DNA of 64,000 nucleotides from Lophius americanus. Taxonomy: Eukaryota; Chordata; Actinopteri; Lophiiformes; Lophiidae. The notes beneath the pieces are model-generated. The model was not told where the DNA came from, made no database searches, and saw only the letters and a program-made list of their open reading frames with translations. Shown one piece after another: positions 15,301 to 28,000 of the stretch (positions within the stretch are counted from its first letter, which is position 1; the number at the start of each line of letters is the position of its first letter). The stretch spans positions 1,349,501 to 1,413,500 of the forward strand of contig JBBDHG010000061.1 of the NCBI GenBank assembly GCA_037951165.1, in the 5' to 3' direction. A program made the position numbers and the translations under genes.

Positions 15301-15815
15301 CCGTTCGGAACAGAATATTGTTTTTTTCCATCCAAAAAGAAGAAGCCTGACCGAGCATATCCAGCTATCCATCATAAAACACGATAACTGTTTGTAATGT
15401 GAAACCTGTAGTAATTTGTTCTCCTCTTTAAGTCTTGAAGTAACTATACATTAATGTTTGAGTTAAGTGGGAAAAGTTGTTTTTTTGTCCTGTTGCTATG
15501 TTGTTGTTTTAACCTCCCTAATTGTTTGCTTAAGTTCTGTATCTCCTTCAGACCTTTGGCTCACATCTTGCACACACGTAATGAGGGGAAAAGGAGAATC
15601 GAGGCTGGGAAATATTGAAAGTTGGACAAGATTTGGTGAGCGTGTGATGAGGAGAGAAGTGCATGAACGTGTGAGGGTACGTGAAATGATGATAAAAGCC
15701 AAGTAAGGACTCCAACCTCGCTGTGAACTGGGACTAAGCTGCTGCTGACATACTGACAATCTTCTCTGAGAGGCTGACAGGCAGTCAGAGCAGGACCTGC
15801 GCTCATGCTGCAGTA
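12380..15815. other. no gene seen
   Basis: Several ORFs of 60-125 codons on both strands, none with domain motifs, conserved residues or convincing splice sites. No repeats of note. Confidence 0.45.
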
Positions 15816-15816
15816 G

Positions 15817-15818
15817 AA

Positions 15819-15852
<34 letters not shown>

Positions 15853-15980
15853 GACAGGGAGGGGATGAGGGATAGAGAGAGAGCGAGAGAGCGAGAGAGA
15901 GAGGACAGGGAGGGGATGAGGGATAGAGAGAGAGCGAGAGAGCGAGAGAGAGAGGACAAGGAGGGGATGAGGGAGAGAGG
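15817..15980. repeat. GA-rich minisatellite, 51-bp unit
   Basis: A (GA)n run is followed by units beginning GACAGGGAGGGGATGAGGGA at 15853 and 15904, and GACAAGGAGGGG at 15955: exactly 51 bp apart, about 2.5 copies. As 51 is a multiple of 3, it produces repetitive Ser/Leu-rich chance ORFs on the minus strand. Confidence 0.9.
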
Positions 15981-15989
15981 TGTACAGAG

Positions 15990-18600
15990 TCCATTAAGAC
16001 TTTAGCTTTCCTCCCTTTCCTCTGCACCTTCCAACTGGGTGCCATCCACATGAACTCTAAACCCTGTGTCAGTTTCCATAGCCCGTAATTCATGCACATG
16101 AAGAGTTACTAACAGGAAAAACACCTTAATATGTTTGCTGGCAGCACTTTATCCAGAGCAGGGCTGAATGGCTGTTCTCCAGCATGAGTTCATAAATTAA
16201 TGACCAACTGCTCTTTGTTTCTCACAACCAGGAAAGACAGTCAATGCTTCGCCACATGATTGTGTTGTAAACATTTCACCTTTCTGCGATTATGCAAACC
16301 TAGTTTCACTATGCAACTGTTGGCCTGTCCAACGAGGTTTTGTCTCTTTAAGACTTTAGTTGCGCTAATAATACTCTAATAAAAAGAAGCCTCATCCTGT
16401 AACTACCAATTACAGTCTGAGTTACTACGTTTTAGCAAAGGTTAGATTTGCTCTGATGTTAATGTCATGGTGAACCCAGAGGAAACACCGGTGGAGGCCT
16501 GCAGTGATAGATGATAGTCTCATCCAACCATCAGGGAGCAGAATCCCGTCAGTCTTGAGTCTTGTAGTATTATCTGGTAAAGCAAATGACTGGAGGTCTT
16601 TGGGCCAAACCTTTTCTAAACCTTCCTGATTGTTGAGCTACAAAAGCTTCTAGTAAGTTGTTCATGTGTGGTTACATGAAAATCTGCTTTACATTGTAGC
16701 TTCAGTTCACCCAATGCTCGGAATGAAATGACTGAAATCTAATTATTAGTCATCTTGTTCTTTTGTTGTCTTGTCAACTTTTATTACTTTAGCCGGTATT
16801 TCGCAGTTTCAAAAGTTCCAAGATTTTTGACGGGCTTGTACGTCATACACTTCAAGTCTTGACTGAAGTATTTTGCAAACACCAACAGTCTGACTGACTG
16901 GCAATAACCTGAAATGTTTGCGCTCTCAGCGGAGGATTTTTACACCTGCATTCTCTCACATGGAACCGCTCAGGAACTATGGGGAATTTAGAAGCACACT
17001 AAAGCTTGTACCATTGAGTTTAAATGGTTACTCTGCACCGCAACTCATCGAGCAACTCATTTTTTTCAAGACTTTAGCGTATGATTAATGACAGCAGTTT
17101 TAAATCATGGCCAACAGATGTATTTAAAAAGTCAACATGGCAATTAAAAAGGTTTCACCAAACTCTCAGTGGTATTATTTCCTTCAGTCCATGTAATTTC
17201 TCTATCACTAACAACCGAGTAGAGTTTAGTGTAAGAGGTCAAACACTGGCGTCTATCTTCAGTCTATAAAGCAGAACCTTGTTGCATTACTTTGTAACCC
17301 CAGAAAAGAACTGTGCTGCACTACATTTTGTTTTTCCTTGCCGTCCGCCAGTACATCTGCCAGTTCTACCAGTTCTCTGCTCCAACTCAATCTCCTCCCT
17401 GCTGCAGTGTGAAATATGAGTGACATTAGCAAGAGAGTCCTGTAACACAAGGTCGGTAAAAATGAGAACCAGGCACACATTGACTCAGCTGGCTTCTTTC
17501 ATCTGTCATTTTTTTTTTACAGAAAGAAGTAAAAAATCACTAAAAATAGGGATTCGGAGGCCACGAGCCAAAGAGACGCAGTCGCTGTTTTTTCTCCACC
17601 AATCCTGACGGTCACGCAACTAAAGCACATAAGGAGAGCAGAAATTGACTCTGTATTGTTGAGGTCGCTGCAATTGTGGTGAATTCACAGTTTATCTTTA
17701 GACTGTGGTTTGGGAATCTTCTGCAATGTTTTGGGTTGAGAAAACCTTTTGAAACGCAGATGGTTTACAGTGATCCAATGAAAATCAAGGCTGTTTACGT
17801 ACAGCAGATACGTCAGTGTTTACTACGTGAAGGCATCGATGTGCAAACAGAGCACAAACAGGAAGGCGCCCAGAAACATGCAGAAACATCCCAGCGTCTC
17901 AGCACGCATCTTACGTGAGAAGCTTTTGCTTTGAAGGCGGAGTAAACAGCAGAGAAACGGAGAGAAGCTGGATCTCGACACCGGGGGGTCTTGCTGAGAG
18001 GATGCAAGTTCATGGTATTTTCCTGGGCTTGGGTTCAGCAAGGAGGGGGAACCAACTCACTGGGACTTGTTTGACCTTTGAGTAGAATTTACCTTAACCA
18101 ATGTCCTCAGGTACTTTTAGTAGCTCTCTAATTTCTTCTCATTGGTTTCAAAAAGATCTACAGATAAACAGGAAGCTATATGATTGAAATATAAAATTTC
18201 TGATGCAGAATTACCCCCTCATGATGACTTATGGTCCCACCAGGGACGCAAACATCATACAAGGACCTCACCTGACACTTTTATGTGTGGTATTTGGATC
18301 CAGATGAATCCAGCCACTGCTGGTGCAAACCCAGTGTACTCTTGGCACTGGTTCCCATATGCGGAGTGTTGACTCATGAAGGGCATCTGGTGTAAAACAT
18401 GTGCCAGTGCTCCAATACAAATAAGAATCCCCTGGCATAGAATATGTCACACCCCTCATACACGACTTCGTTAAGATAAGGATAATAGAGATAATAATAG
18501 ATAATAATTTTTTTCTCTCCTGTTTTTTATATATAATAAATAAAAGACAGATGGTTACTACTACATACTCTAATTTATTTATTTTAATTTAAAAAAATGT
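15990..18600. other. no confirmed gene
   Basis: One signal-peptide-like ORF (17823-17909, minus) and a splice-like acceptor at 17440 are noted as a finding. Otherwise there is no recognisable coding sequence. Confidence 0.35.
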
Positions 18601-18613
18601 CTGCTACTCTGGT

Positions 18614-18705
18614 TTTATTCATTCATTCTTTCATTATCTACCGCTTATCCTGTTCAGGGTCACGGGGGGGGGGGGGGGCTGGAGCCATTCCACACTTAAT
18701 TGGCT
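18614..18705 (+). mobile_element. 3'-end fragment of a teleost interspersed repeat
   Basis: ATTCATTCTTTCATTATCTACCGCTTATCCTGTTCAGGGTCACG followed by a G run and CTGGAGCCATTCC matches the common fish repeat that normally continues into CTGGAGCCTATCCCAGC; here it breaks off. The 15-G run at 18664-18678 sits inside it. Confidence 0.65.
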
Positions 18706-19430
18706 TCCTCTTTTGAAAATGGAAAGGATAAAAAACAATTAAATTTAAGGTACTAAGAGGCTTTAAAAACCAACAAAAATGATATTTTGATACCAGAAAC
18801 ATGTTATTTTTTTGTTACCACATGTGGAGATAAACATGTGTATGCATGCATTTTTGTATGTCTTCACTTTGTCCGCAAACTAAAAACATAGAGAAAAAGT
18901 GAAAAAAAGAAAGAAAAGAGGAACCTCTGTGGACCCCAAACCGAACGGTTTCCAAAAAACATAAAATCCATCTCTACCATTAAATGTTATAGCGTTACTG
19001 GGTGCATTGATACATGTGTGTGAAGTTTGACACTAGAATCCAGTTTGCTCACTAATTGTTGCCAATTTGCTGCAGCAAGTTTGCAGAAAGTTTCTGTGAG
19101 CCAGTTTGGAAGTGAATCCATATCAAATATTCAGCTCACGTAAGCTTGACCTTAAGCCCTTAAATAATCTTCAGTATTGAGTAAACACACAAAAATAGAC
19201 TTGTGTCCCAAAGCAAAATATTTTAAATTAAAAAAAATCTTTTTTGGAATTTTTGATCAGGAAAATGGAACTTTTACCATTTTGAGGAACGGACTTAATA
19301 CTTTGGAACCTACGTATTGCTGCCTAAAACTGCAGCAAACCTACTTAGTTCGATTAGTTTAAGGTTTGGACTTAAATTTGACTTCTCTAAATTACATTAC
19401 ATGTTATTTAATTGTGTGACCCAAGTCAAT

Positions 19431-19445
19431 TCGTATATATATATG

Positions 19446-19492
<47 letters not shown>

Positions 19493-19495
19493 CAC
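19431..19495. repeat. (AT)n/(TATG)n microsatellite
   Basis: Alternating TA/TG dinucleotides over about 65 bp. Confidence 0.85.
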
Positions 19496-20044
19496 AATAA
19501 AGTTATAAACTTACCTTAATCTGTGTAGAAATTCACAATAAACACGACTACTCTCAGATATGTATCTTTCCTTCTTTCTGATCTGGTTTGGTACATCCAT
19601 ACCTTTTTCTCTGATCTACAGTGCCCAGAACTCATTTTTCGAGTCTTAGTTTCTGTGTATTAGCGTGATTATACACTGATTTATTATTTGACAATTGACT
19701 GAAGTGATGCCCATATACTCATAACTCCAGGCAAAGCCTCACATTGTTTACAGGATTGATTCCAGCGAATGCAGCTGAAGCTTGGCGTGACCTGCAGGAA
19801 AGAAAACAAGTTCCCTTATGAGCATACTTTTTTAAATTGCTTTTTCAAGTTTGACATTTGTGGGGAATAATATTTATCAGAGTTCATAATTGTGTTCTCC
19901 AAAGACTTGACTGCGTCTCCAAACTCTCTGGATGACATTTCTGGAAAATGCAATTAACTGTTTCACAGCAACAGAAAAATACTTTTCATGGAAATATACG
20001 GGTTTGATGGTATTTTCCATTTTCCACTTCAGTAAATACTCGTG

Positions 20045-20125
20045 CTTGGTTACTCGGGGTTGGAGCCTATCTCAACTGACACTGGAGAGGCATGGTAAAC
20101 TCTGGACAAGCCTTGCTGTGCGGCT
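20045..20125 (+). mobile_element. second 3'-end fragment of the same repeat type as 18614
   Basis: GGGTTGGAGCCTATCTCAACTGACACTGGAGAGGCATGG followed by CTCTGGACAAG corresponds to the downstream portion of the repeat truncated at 18705. Diverged and short. Confidence 0.55.
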
Positions 20126-20559
20126 ACTTTGATATTCACAGTAACTACTTCTAGAAATTGTTGTAATCCATGCAAAGGTTCAATGACCTCCACACGAGTG
20201 GAAATGCCTGTAACTTTCTACATTATGAAAGTTAAAAAAATATAGAATTACCTTTGCGCATTGTTATGTCCTTGGAAGTAAAGAAAATGAATAATTTATG
20301 CAGAAAATCATACTGCTGAATCGTCCTTAAAAGGTTGAAATACATTTCATTAGCCCTCAGTGGAAATGCTTGAAAGTTTTGTAGTTATAAAAATAAAATA
20401 TAATCCTGGACCCAACCCTTTATCTGAATCACTAGCAAAGGTTAATGGGTTCTTTTTTTTGATTACCCAAACCCCATTATACCGTCACCTGTCATTCAAA
20501 TCAGTCCAGTAGTTCTTTTTCTTGGCGCAAGTAAAAGCACAGTCAGAATTCAAAATGAC

Positions 20560-20565
20560 TTTATT
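20560..20565 (-). promoter_or_regulatory. candidate poly(A) signal AATAAA for dchs
   Basis: AATAAA on the minus strand with a downstream CTGTGCTTTT-type GT/T-rich element about 20 nt on. Chosen over 21037-21042 because of this downstream element. Confidence 0.35.
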
Positions 20566-22953
20566 TCAAATGTGCAATCCATCATCACCTCTAATCTCAT
20601 AGGAAATCTTGCACCGTTTCACAATCCACTTGGAGCTTCCCCTTGTACGTGACATTAACAGAAGAACACTGAATGAGCAGGAGCAGCAATAAAATCATGT
20701 CTCAGCTGCACAGGACATCCAAAACAATTTGCAATGACTCGGCACCGTCAACGTCATTGTGTGTTTATAAGAGCTGGAGCATCTGAATCCACTGTTGACT
20801 GAATCTTGGCACTTTCTAGTAGAAAATAAGGAAGGTTTGTGAGGGCGACATTTAGTTTAATAATTTACAGAATATTAAAGTGAAATCAATTGTATTGTAT
20901 CTTGGATTTTTAGTTTATATATGTCAAAATATACATATTTTCTCTGGTCAGTGGTTCAGTGGAAAGACAACTCAGTCATTTTTTTTACTTTGTACTTTAA
21001 ATCTTAAATAAACACATAATTTAACTTTAGTTTGTTTTTATTCTGTGTCCTGTCTTTCCACCAGTATTCTTATTTCAAAATGAATTCAATCAAACAACAT
21101 GAAATGAAATTTAATACAATAATGACTAACAGTTTTAACAGCAATTTTTAAACCATACTATATATAGGTCTAGTATTAAGTTTTTGTCATCAGGTGAATA
21201 TTTGTTGTTTTGAAATACCACACAGCCACTGGATAATTCATTTTTCCTACAAGTTCTTGGATTTAGTATTTGCTTTAAATACGAGTGTGACTCATTTTCT
21301 GCCACTGTTCCACTCATCAGTCATTTGTCCAGAGCATGTTGTGTTGAAGCTGTGGTGGATTTTGTGGAACAAAGAGGTAGAAGCCATCACTGCAATTGTC
21401 CCAAGAGATTAGAAATACTCCCGAAGTATAAACATATCTGGAAGAATGATGCCGTTACTAAACATGGATCTGACCAATGACAGAGAACTGGAGCTGATGA
21501 TGAGTTTCGTGAGCGGAACATTGAAATAAAATGTACAGAAGAGAGTTAACGTGGAAAATAAATACTGCACCAGCTGCTAAATCCTTGTACATTCATCAGG
21601 GCTCATGCGTTCAAACTTTTTTGCTTCCTGGTTTTTGCTATCTGGCTCATGTTCTACGTCGCCATTCTACCATTTCCAAATGAGAATATGATGCTATGTT
21701 TGTGTGCTGAGATAAAGAAATTCACAGTAAAATGCATTTACGTTAACGACTGATGACTTTGGGAAGCACTTTCTTTCAAAGACACAGAGGTGATCAGTTG
21801 TCCCTGAATACAAAGGGAATGTGCTGCTGTGCAGAACAGCACGCCGCAACAGAGTGGAGAACTGCCGGATAAACAGATGTTTTGATTAATCACAGGTTTC
21901 ATCCAATTTCTGTTTTGGATTTGCAATGATCTACAAATTGAGAAAAAAAAATCTGAACACCGCAAGGGTTAAGATGTGTTTGGTTTCCTACTGTCGAAAT
22001 ATGGCAGCAAGTTCTCCTTTCATATAAATAATGTTAAAAACATAAAAAAAGTATCCCCCTCACTCACATCAAAACCGTCACCAGAATTTTTTAACCCTTG
22101 GAGAAACAGAACATAGTGTAGACTGCATACATACAAATATACATGTACGCAAATAAACAGAAAAATAATAACCCTCTCCATGTGGAATAATGGCATTTCT
22201 GGATCTGAAATCATACTTCCGTATAAAAATATATCAAAATTAAAGTTAAAATCATAAGACGCGTCATCAGAATTGTAAAGAAAAACCACCATCTCCATTG
22301 ATCTTGTAGTTCAGTGAATCAGCGTCTGTGAATACACACCGTTTTTCTGATCATGGGATTCAGACAAACCTGTCCAGGCGCCATTTTCAGAAGCAGCCAC
22401 TGAATGAGTTAAATACTGCAGTGTAAAAATGTCCACAGACACAAAGAGAGGAACAAAGTCCTTCGCTCTCTGGCCAGCCAGTGAGGTAACAAGAAAACTA
22501 CAAATCTATCTATGTACACACTAAGGGATCTCTGACTGCAGGGCATGGTGAGAGCATATTATTAATCCATGAAGAGGTAAGTTTACCTCTGAACCCTGTT
22601 CAGTTCGGAGACCTGCGTCACTGTTGACATGGAATGGTGGGTCGGTCCCGTCATCTCAGGCACATGTTCCACTTTTTTGTACTCCTGTAACACTAATACT
22701 TCAAATAATAATCTACCAGGAAAATGTTGCGTTCAGTGACGGTGCTTATTTTGGAGAATTCTTACGGTTGGAAGTTTGAAACCATTGTAACCATCAGTCT
22801 GAGACTCCTGAAATAAAAACAATGTTTTCACGAACGACAGCAGAACCAACGGCTCCACTCGCTGTCGGAAAAAGAACAGCCCGGAGGTTGCTCCATAATT
22901 GTTCAGGCTGTCTGTCTTTCAGTTCTTCCTTAAATAGCGTTCTAATATTCCTG
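20560..22953 (-). other. probable dchs 3' untranslated region
   Basis: No coding potential recognised. On the minus strand an AATAAA occurs at 20560-20565, followed by a GT-rich stretch, the arrangement expected at a cleavage site. A second AATAAA at 21037-21042 lacks a clear GT-rich element. No AATAAA is present closer to the stop. A 3' UTR of about 2.4 kb is inferred, not proven. Confidence 0.4.
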
Positions 22954-25001
22954 TCATATTCTCATCTCATGATCAGGACTCTGGTCCAGTGTGGGCTCCC
23001 TGGTGCTGATCATGGATGCGGAGGGCCCCTGGTTGACTCCAAAGGGAGAAACGGCTGGCGATCGAGCAGCCAATGGGGACAGAGAAGGGGAGAAGCTGGG
23101 AGACATTGCTGCCGATGAAATAGATCCCTCGTGACTGATAGGGGACCTTCGCAATGACGCCAAGTGGGGGAATGTCCTTCCAATCACAGGAACTTTGGGG
23201 GGAACTGACATGGCGCCCGGGTGTGCCACTGATGTGATCAGTGGTGGAGGGTCAATTCTGGGTTTAGGATCCATTTTGTGCTTGGACTGGAATGGTTGGC
23301 GAGGGTTTTGACTCTGCTGGGCGGTTTCATCTTTCAGCCTCGCAATCTCTGTGAAGACATTAGCCAGAGGCTGGAACTGAGGGCACCAGTTGAGAAGGTA
23401 ATCCCAGTTATAGCTTCCACGGAGTTCCTCATCACTGGCAACTATAGCAGTGAGGGAGCCATCCACTGATGGTTTACCATCCGCAGGGAAGGCATAATCC
23501 TTGGGTAGGGAAATGTTGAGGCCACGTCCTGCTCCTAAGTATCCACCTCCCTCATCCCGATAGACTGGGAGCTGTCCCGACAGCAAGGTTCCACTGAGAC
23601 TGCCCCCCAATTTCTTTCCTTTGAACCAGGTACTACCCTCCAAAGCTGCGGGCTCACAGGAAATATCAGAGAGCTGGTCAGCATCCTGTTGAATTCCAGA
23701 GTCGGGTCCTCTGGCTGAGATGTGCTCCTGCATGGATGAGGTGATGGAGGCGACACGGGGGTACTCGTTGATCATCCTGATCTCATCATCCTCTGCTGCC
23801 TCAGCTGAACCTCTTCCGCTGGAGTGAGATGGATCCAGAGAACCACCTCTAGTATAGGGACCACCACTAGGCCCACCCTGATCTCCAGCATAGCCTGGCA
23901 AGGCCTGGTGGTAGATCCTCTCCCCTCCTGCTCCTGAGTTGCAATCATCCAGTTTCTGTAGAGCGGTTCCTGAGGCAACAGCTCTGTCGGCTGCATCCTG
24001 GCTTTTCTTTCTCCTGCGTGATTTGACAAGGACCACCACAATAGCCATGACCACAAGCAATATGATAAAACCAAGAGACGCTGCGATGATGCTAATCAGC
24101 AGGAAGTTGACATCAGGGGCCAAGCCAAAGTTGGTGTTTGTGACATCAATGGTGACCTGAGCTGTAGTGGTGCGAGATGTATCTAGAGGACTGTGAGCTG
24201 CCACGTTCAAAGTCATCAGCCTGGTTTCCCGTTTGGTCCGGCCCGAGCCACTACTACCACTGCTGCCTGAACCATCCAACTTTAAAACAATCACGCCAGT
24301 GGTTTTGTTTACATCGAAGAATGATGAGCTTATAGGGAGAGAATAGAGAACAACACCATCCACACCTTCATCCTCATCATTTGCCTGGACCTGACCAATG
24401 CTCTGGCCTTTCTTTGCTCCCTCAGGGACTTCAAAGGAGAAATCAGAGGATGTGAAGAGTGGGTCGTACTCATCCTCACCTGTGACAAACACCTGGACAG
24501 ACACTGTGGCTGAGTGGTTCCCCGAATCTAGCGCCATTGCCACAAAGTTAAAGGAGTTAATTTTCTCAAAGTCAAGGGGGATTTTGCTTTTGATTTCCCC
24601 TGAGTTATGGTCCACAGAGAAGGAGTCTTTTCCCACACCAGAATGCTCCACCATGTAGTACTTCAGCTGGCCGAAAACCCCTTTGTCATGGTCTATGGCA
24701 TGCAGAACGGTCACAGCCGAGTTCGGTGGCTGGTTTTCTCTGATACTGGCTGTCAGGACATGCACAGGGAAGAATGGATGGTTGTCATTCACATCCTTGA
24801 CTTCAACAATGACGGGAGCCAGAGCGAAGTGACCTTGTCCATCTGTGGCCTGAATGATGACGGTATGCGTGGACTGGTGCTCACGGTCAAGTGTTTGCTG
24901 TAGCTGTAACGCTCCAGTCCATTGGTCCATGGCAAATAAGTTCACCTCATTACCAGAGCTGATGGTATACTGGACTTCAGCATTGGGAGTCGAGTCGGGG
25001 T
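22954..25001 (-). CDS. dchs1: dchs last exon (EC25-EC27, transmembrane helix, cytoplasmic tail, stop)
   Basis: 2048 bp from acceptor TTAAACAG to TGA at 22954. Order: EC25 (linker DVNDNHPFF), EC26 (linker GEDEYDPLF, no DxNDN), EC27 interrupted by a Gly/Ser stretch followed by RTKR, a transmembrane helix rich in Ile/Val/Leu, a basic stop-transfer, then about 356 cytoplasmic residues. The tail contains an acidic EDDEIRMINE block, a Trp/Tyr motif ELRGSYNWDYLL and a Pro/Ser-rich terminal region ending HEMRI. These tail blocks are what identifies the family. A single exon for the membrane-proximal part and whole tail is credible for this family. Confidence 0.97.
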
Positions 25002-28000
25002 CTGTTTAAGAGACAAAAACGGAGCACAGTGAACTCATACAGAGATGAAAGAAAGGTATAAAGAGTAAAAGTAAAGAGAGACTGTCACCCACCTGTAGCG
25101 GTCAGTCGTATGATCTCAGTCCCGGCAGAAGCTCCTTCATTCAGCGACACAGTGTAATCTGCTCTGCTGAACACTGGAGGGTTATCATTCACGTCACCAA
25201 TGGTTATCAACGCAGCAACACTGGAGCTCCGCTGGGGCACGCCACGGTCAGACACCACCACGGTGAGATTGTAAAGTGGCTTGGTTTCAAAGTCAAGACC
25301 CTCAGCCAGCAGCAGATTCCCAACTGTCTGGAAGCCCCGCCCTTCCAGGAACCGCACACTGCTTTCGATCTGGAATGTGTTGCCGTCATTTCCATTGGCA
25401 ATTGCAAAGTCAAAGCCACAGTTTTCTCTGGAAAGGTCGCTGTCAAAGGCCTCAAACGTCAGAACTGTAGACCCTAGGATTGTGTCCTCAGAAACTGTAG
25501 CCCTGGAAAGAGAAGAACAATATTCTTGTGAAGAGGGCTGCTGGGGTTACGCCATCATACATCCAGGATCCAGTGAAAGAAGACTGACCTGTAATCTGAC
25601 TGGTGAAACAAAGGAGCATTGTCATTGACGTCAGAGATTTGGACCTGGACAGTAGTGAGGGAGCGGAGGGAGGGCGAGCCGCCATCACTGGCTTCAATAA
25701 CAACACTGACTGATGGGCGTTCAGGGTCAAACTCAGTTCTGTGATTGATGAATACCGTTCCTGGATAGAGAATGAGACGGAGTAAGACTTTGATGAGGAG
25801 TTATATTCAAAGATGTAATGAATACCACATTGCTTTCTTTAGACATTGGAACTAAACCACAGCCAGAACGAAGACAAGCATGTTTACCATTGTTAGGGTC
25901 AATGTAAAAACCCTCCTGGGTTGATGACATCACTCTGTAGGTGATCCTCCCGTTCTCTCCAGAGTCCCTGTCAGTTGCTGTTACTGTGATAACTGCACTT
26001 CCTGGTGCCGTGTGCTCAGGCAGAGTTACCTGAAGTGCATGTATATGAATACAATTTGAATATATGGGCCAAGGAAAACAATAAGTCAACAACAGGCTGC
26101 ATAGATACTGAAACAGTATTCCAAAAATCCTATTAGCAAAAACAAGTATATCACTCAAATAGTAGATCCATTTTTTTAAATTTAATTTCACATATTATTT
26201 TTCCATGAGTGTGAGCTCATGTTGAGGTCAATTCCTCACACAGAGAAGTAAATATTATACAGGTCAATCTCTGCAACTATTCTTCAGTCAATATCAAACA
26301 GTTCACTTATTAAACCACTCATGATTCAAATGTACATGTGTGCATTTAAAAGTGTGTCCCCAATGTCCTCCATCACAATGAAGTAGTTAGGAGTAAACTC
26401 AATCTAAAACACTCATTTTCTGCGCTCAACTTAAGGGAGCAACTAGTCTATAAAGGACACTTCTGATTTCTTTCAAGAGTGTAGTTCTGATGTGTATTCA
26501 TATAAAAAGCATAAAACAAAAGTTAACATAAGGGGTGACTTTGATGAAAAGGGAGATTAGTTCAAGCCATCATACCTGATAGAGGTCATGGGTGAATGTA
26601 GGTGCGTTGTCGTTAATATCCTCCACGAGTATTGTAATGTTAGCCTCGGTTTGGTGCTGACTGTCCGTGGCTCTGACTGTCAGGGTGTACCACGTCTTTT
26701 CCTCAAAGTCCAGCGCGGCTGCGAGTGAAATGCCTCCGCTGTAACGGTGAATCCCAAACTTGCCGAGGGCTGTTGGGTCCAGCTGCAAGGAGTAGGAAAG
26801 GACTGGGGTGGAGTCGACGTCGTTGCCTGTTACGAGAGTGATCTCTGTGCCGATCAGCATATCTGACAGAAAGAGATTGCACAGGGAACATTTTTATGCT
26901 GTTGCACTCAGTAGAGCAATCAGTAAAATAATTCCTGAAATTAAGTTCTTACTCTCTGGGATGCGAACTTCCTGGGGCAGGGGAATAGTGGGACTGTTGT
27001 CATTCTGGTCAACAATGATTACAGTCAATGTGGCTGAACCGGCCAGTCTTGGACTTCCCCTATCAGTTGCTGTGACTACTAGCCTGTGGATGGTAAGAAA
27101 ACAAGAGGTGGTTAGAAAAGTATTCTCATCCCTTAATAGATATGCAGTTGTGTTTCTCAGTAATCTTAATATTAGTGATAATCAGGCATCTGAGGAGCTG
27201 ATTTACAAAGTTTGAAATTGTAGCTTTAATGCATTCTGGTGATTTCATTCTGCACCGGCCCTTATATCTCAAGCAGAGGGAAAACCCCTCCTCCACAGCT
27301 TTCTAAATACCAACTGGCCGATTCAATATGATTCATGATGTGAAGTGTCAAATGTTATCCCTTCTATACACAACTAAAGCCGGCGTGTATACATTTATAA
27401 TGGACTTGTCTGCAGCAGAGAGCAGCAGCTCAAATGTTTACCACAGGTAAAATATAAATCCATCTTTGCAACGTGTAGATAGAATGTTTCTTGGTGAGGT
27501 TCTTTTAACCGCTGAGCTGTTCTCACTTGGTCTGGGTAAAGATCTCCCGGTCCATGATTGCTTCTGTGGTGATGCTTCCCGTCGTCGGGTCAATTTTGAA
27601 CAAGCCGCTCATGCCTGATGACTGGATTGAGTAAGTCACCTGACCATTCTGGCCCTGATCCACATCCACGGCTACCACCTAGGAGAGAATGAAGGACAAG
27701 TTAGAAAAAAGAATCCAGAAAATGAATAATTATCCTTGTTGAGTGAACTAAATTTCTGCCCTCAAATAATGCAGTTTCCCTTCATACAAGTACCTGTATA
27801 ATTGGCATTTCGTATCCCTGTGCTTCTTTCATGTAGGCCACATAATTTTGGAGCTGGAAGCGTGGAAGGTTGTCATTGACATCCTGAAGAATCAAGTTAA
27901 TAGCCATAAAAGATGTGGAGGACACCGTTTCAGCCTTAATTACAAGACGCAATCTGGGGGTGTCTTCAAAGTCCAGTCCTTTGGAGCTCTGCACACTGAT

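Noticed and set aside
15561..16099. Minus-strand ORFs of 98 and 132 codons rich in Ser/Leu repeats
   Set aside because: They are translations of the 51-bp GA-rich minisatellite, whose period is a multiple of three.
23535..24903. Plus- and minus-strand ORFs of 70-100 codons overlapping the last exon
   Set aside because: Shadow frames of the dchs coding sequence.
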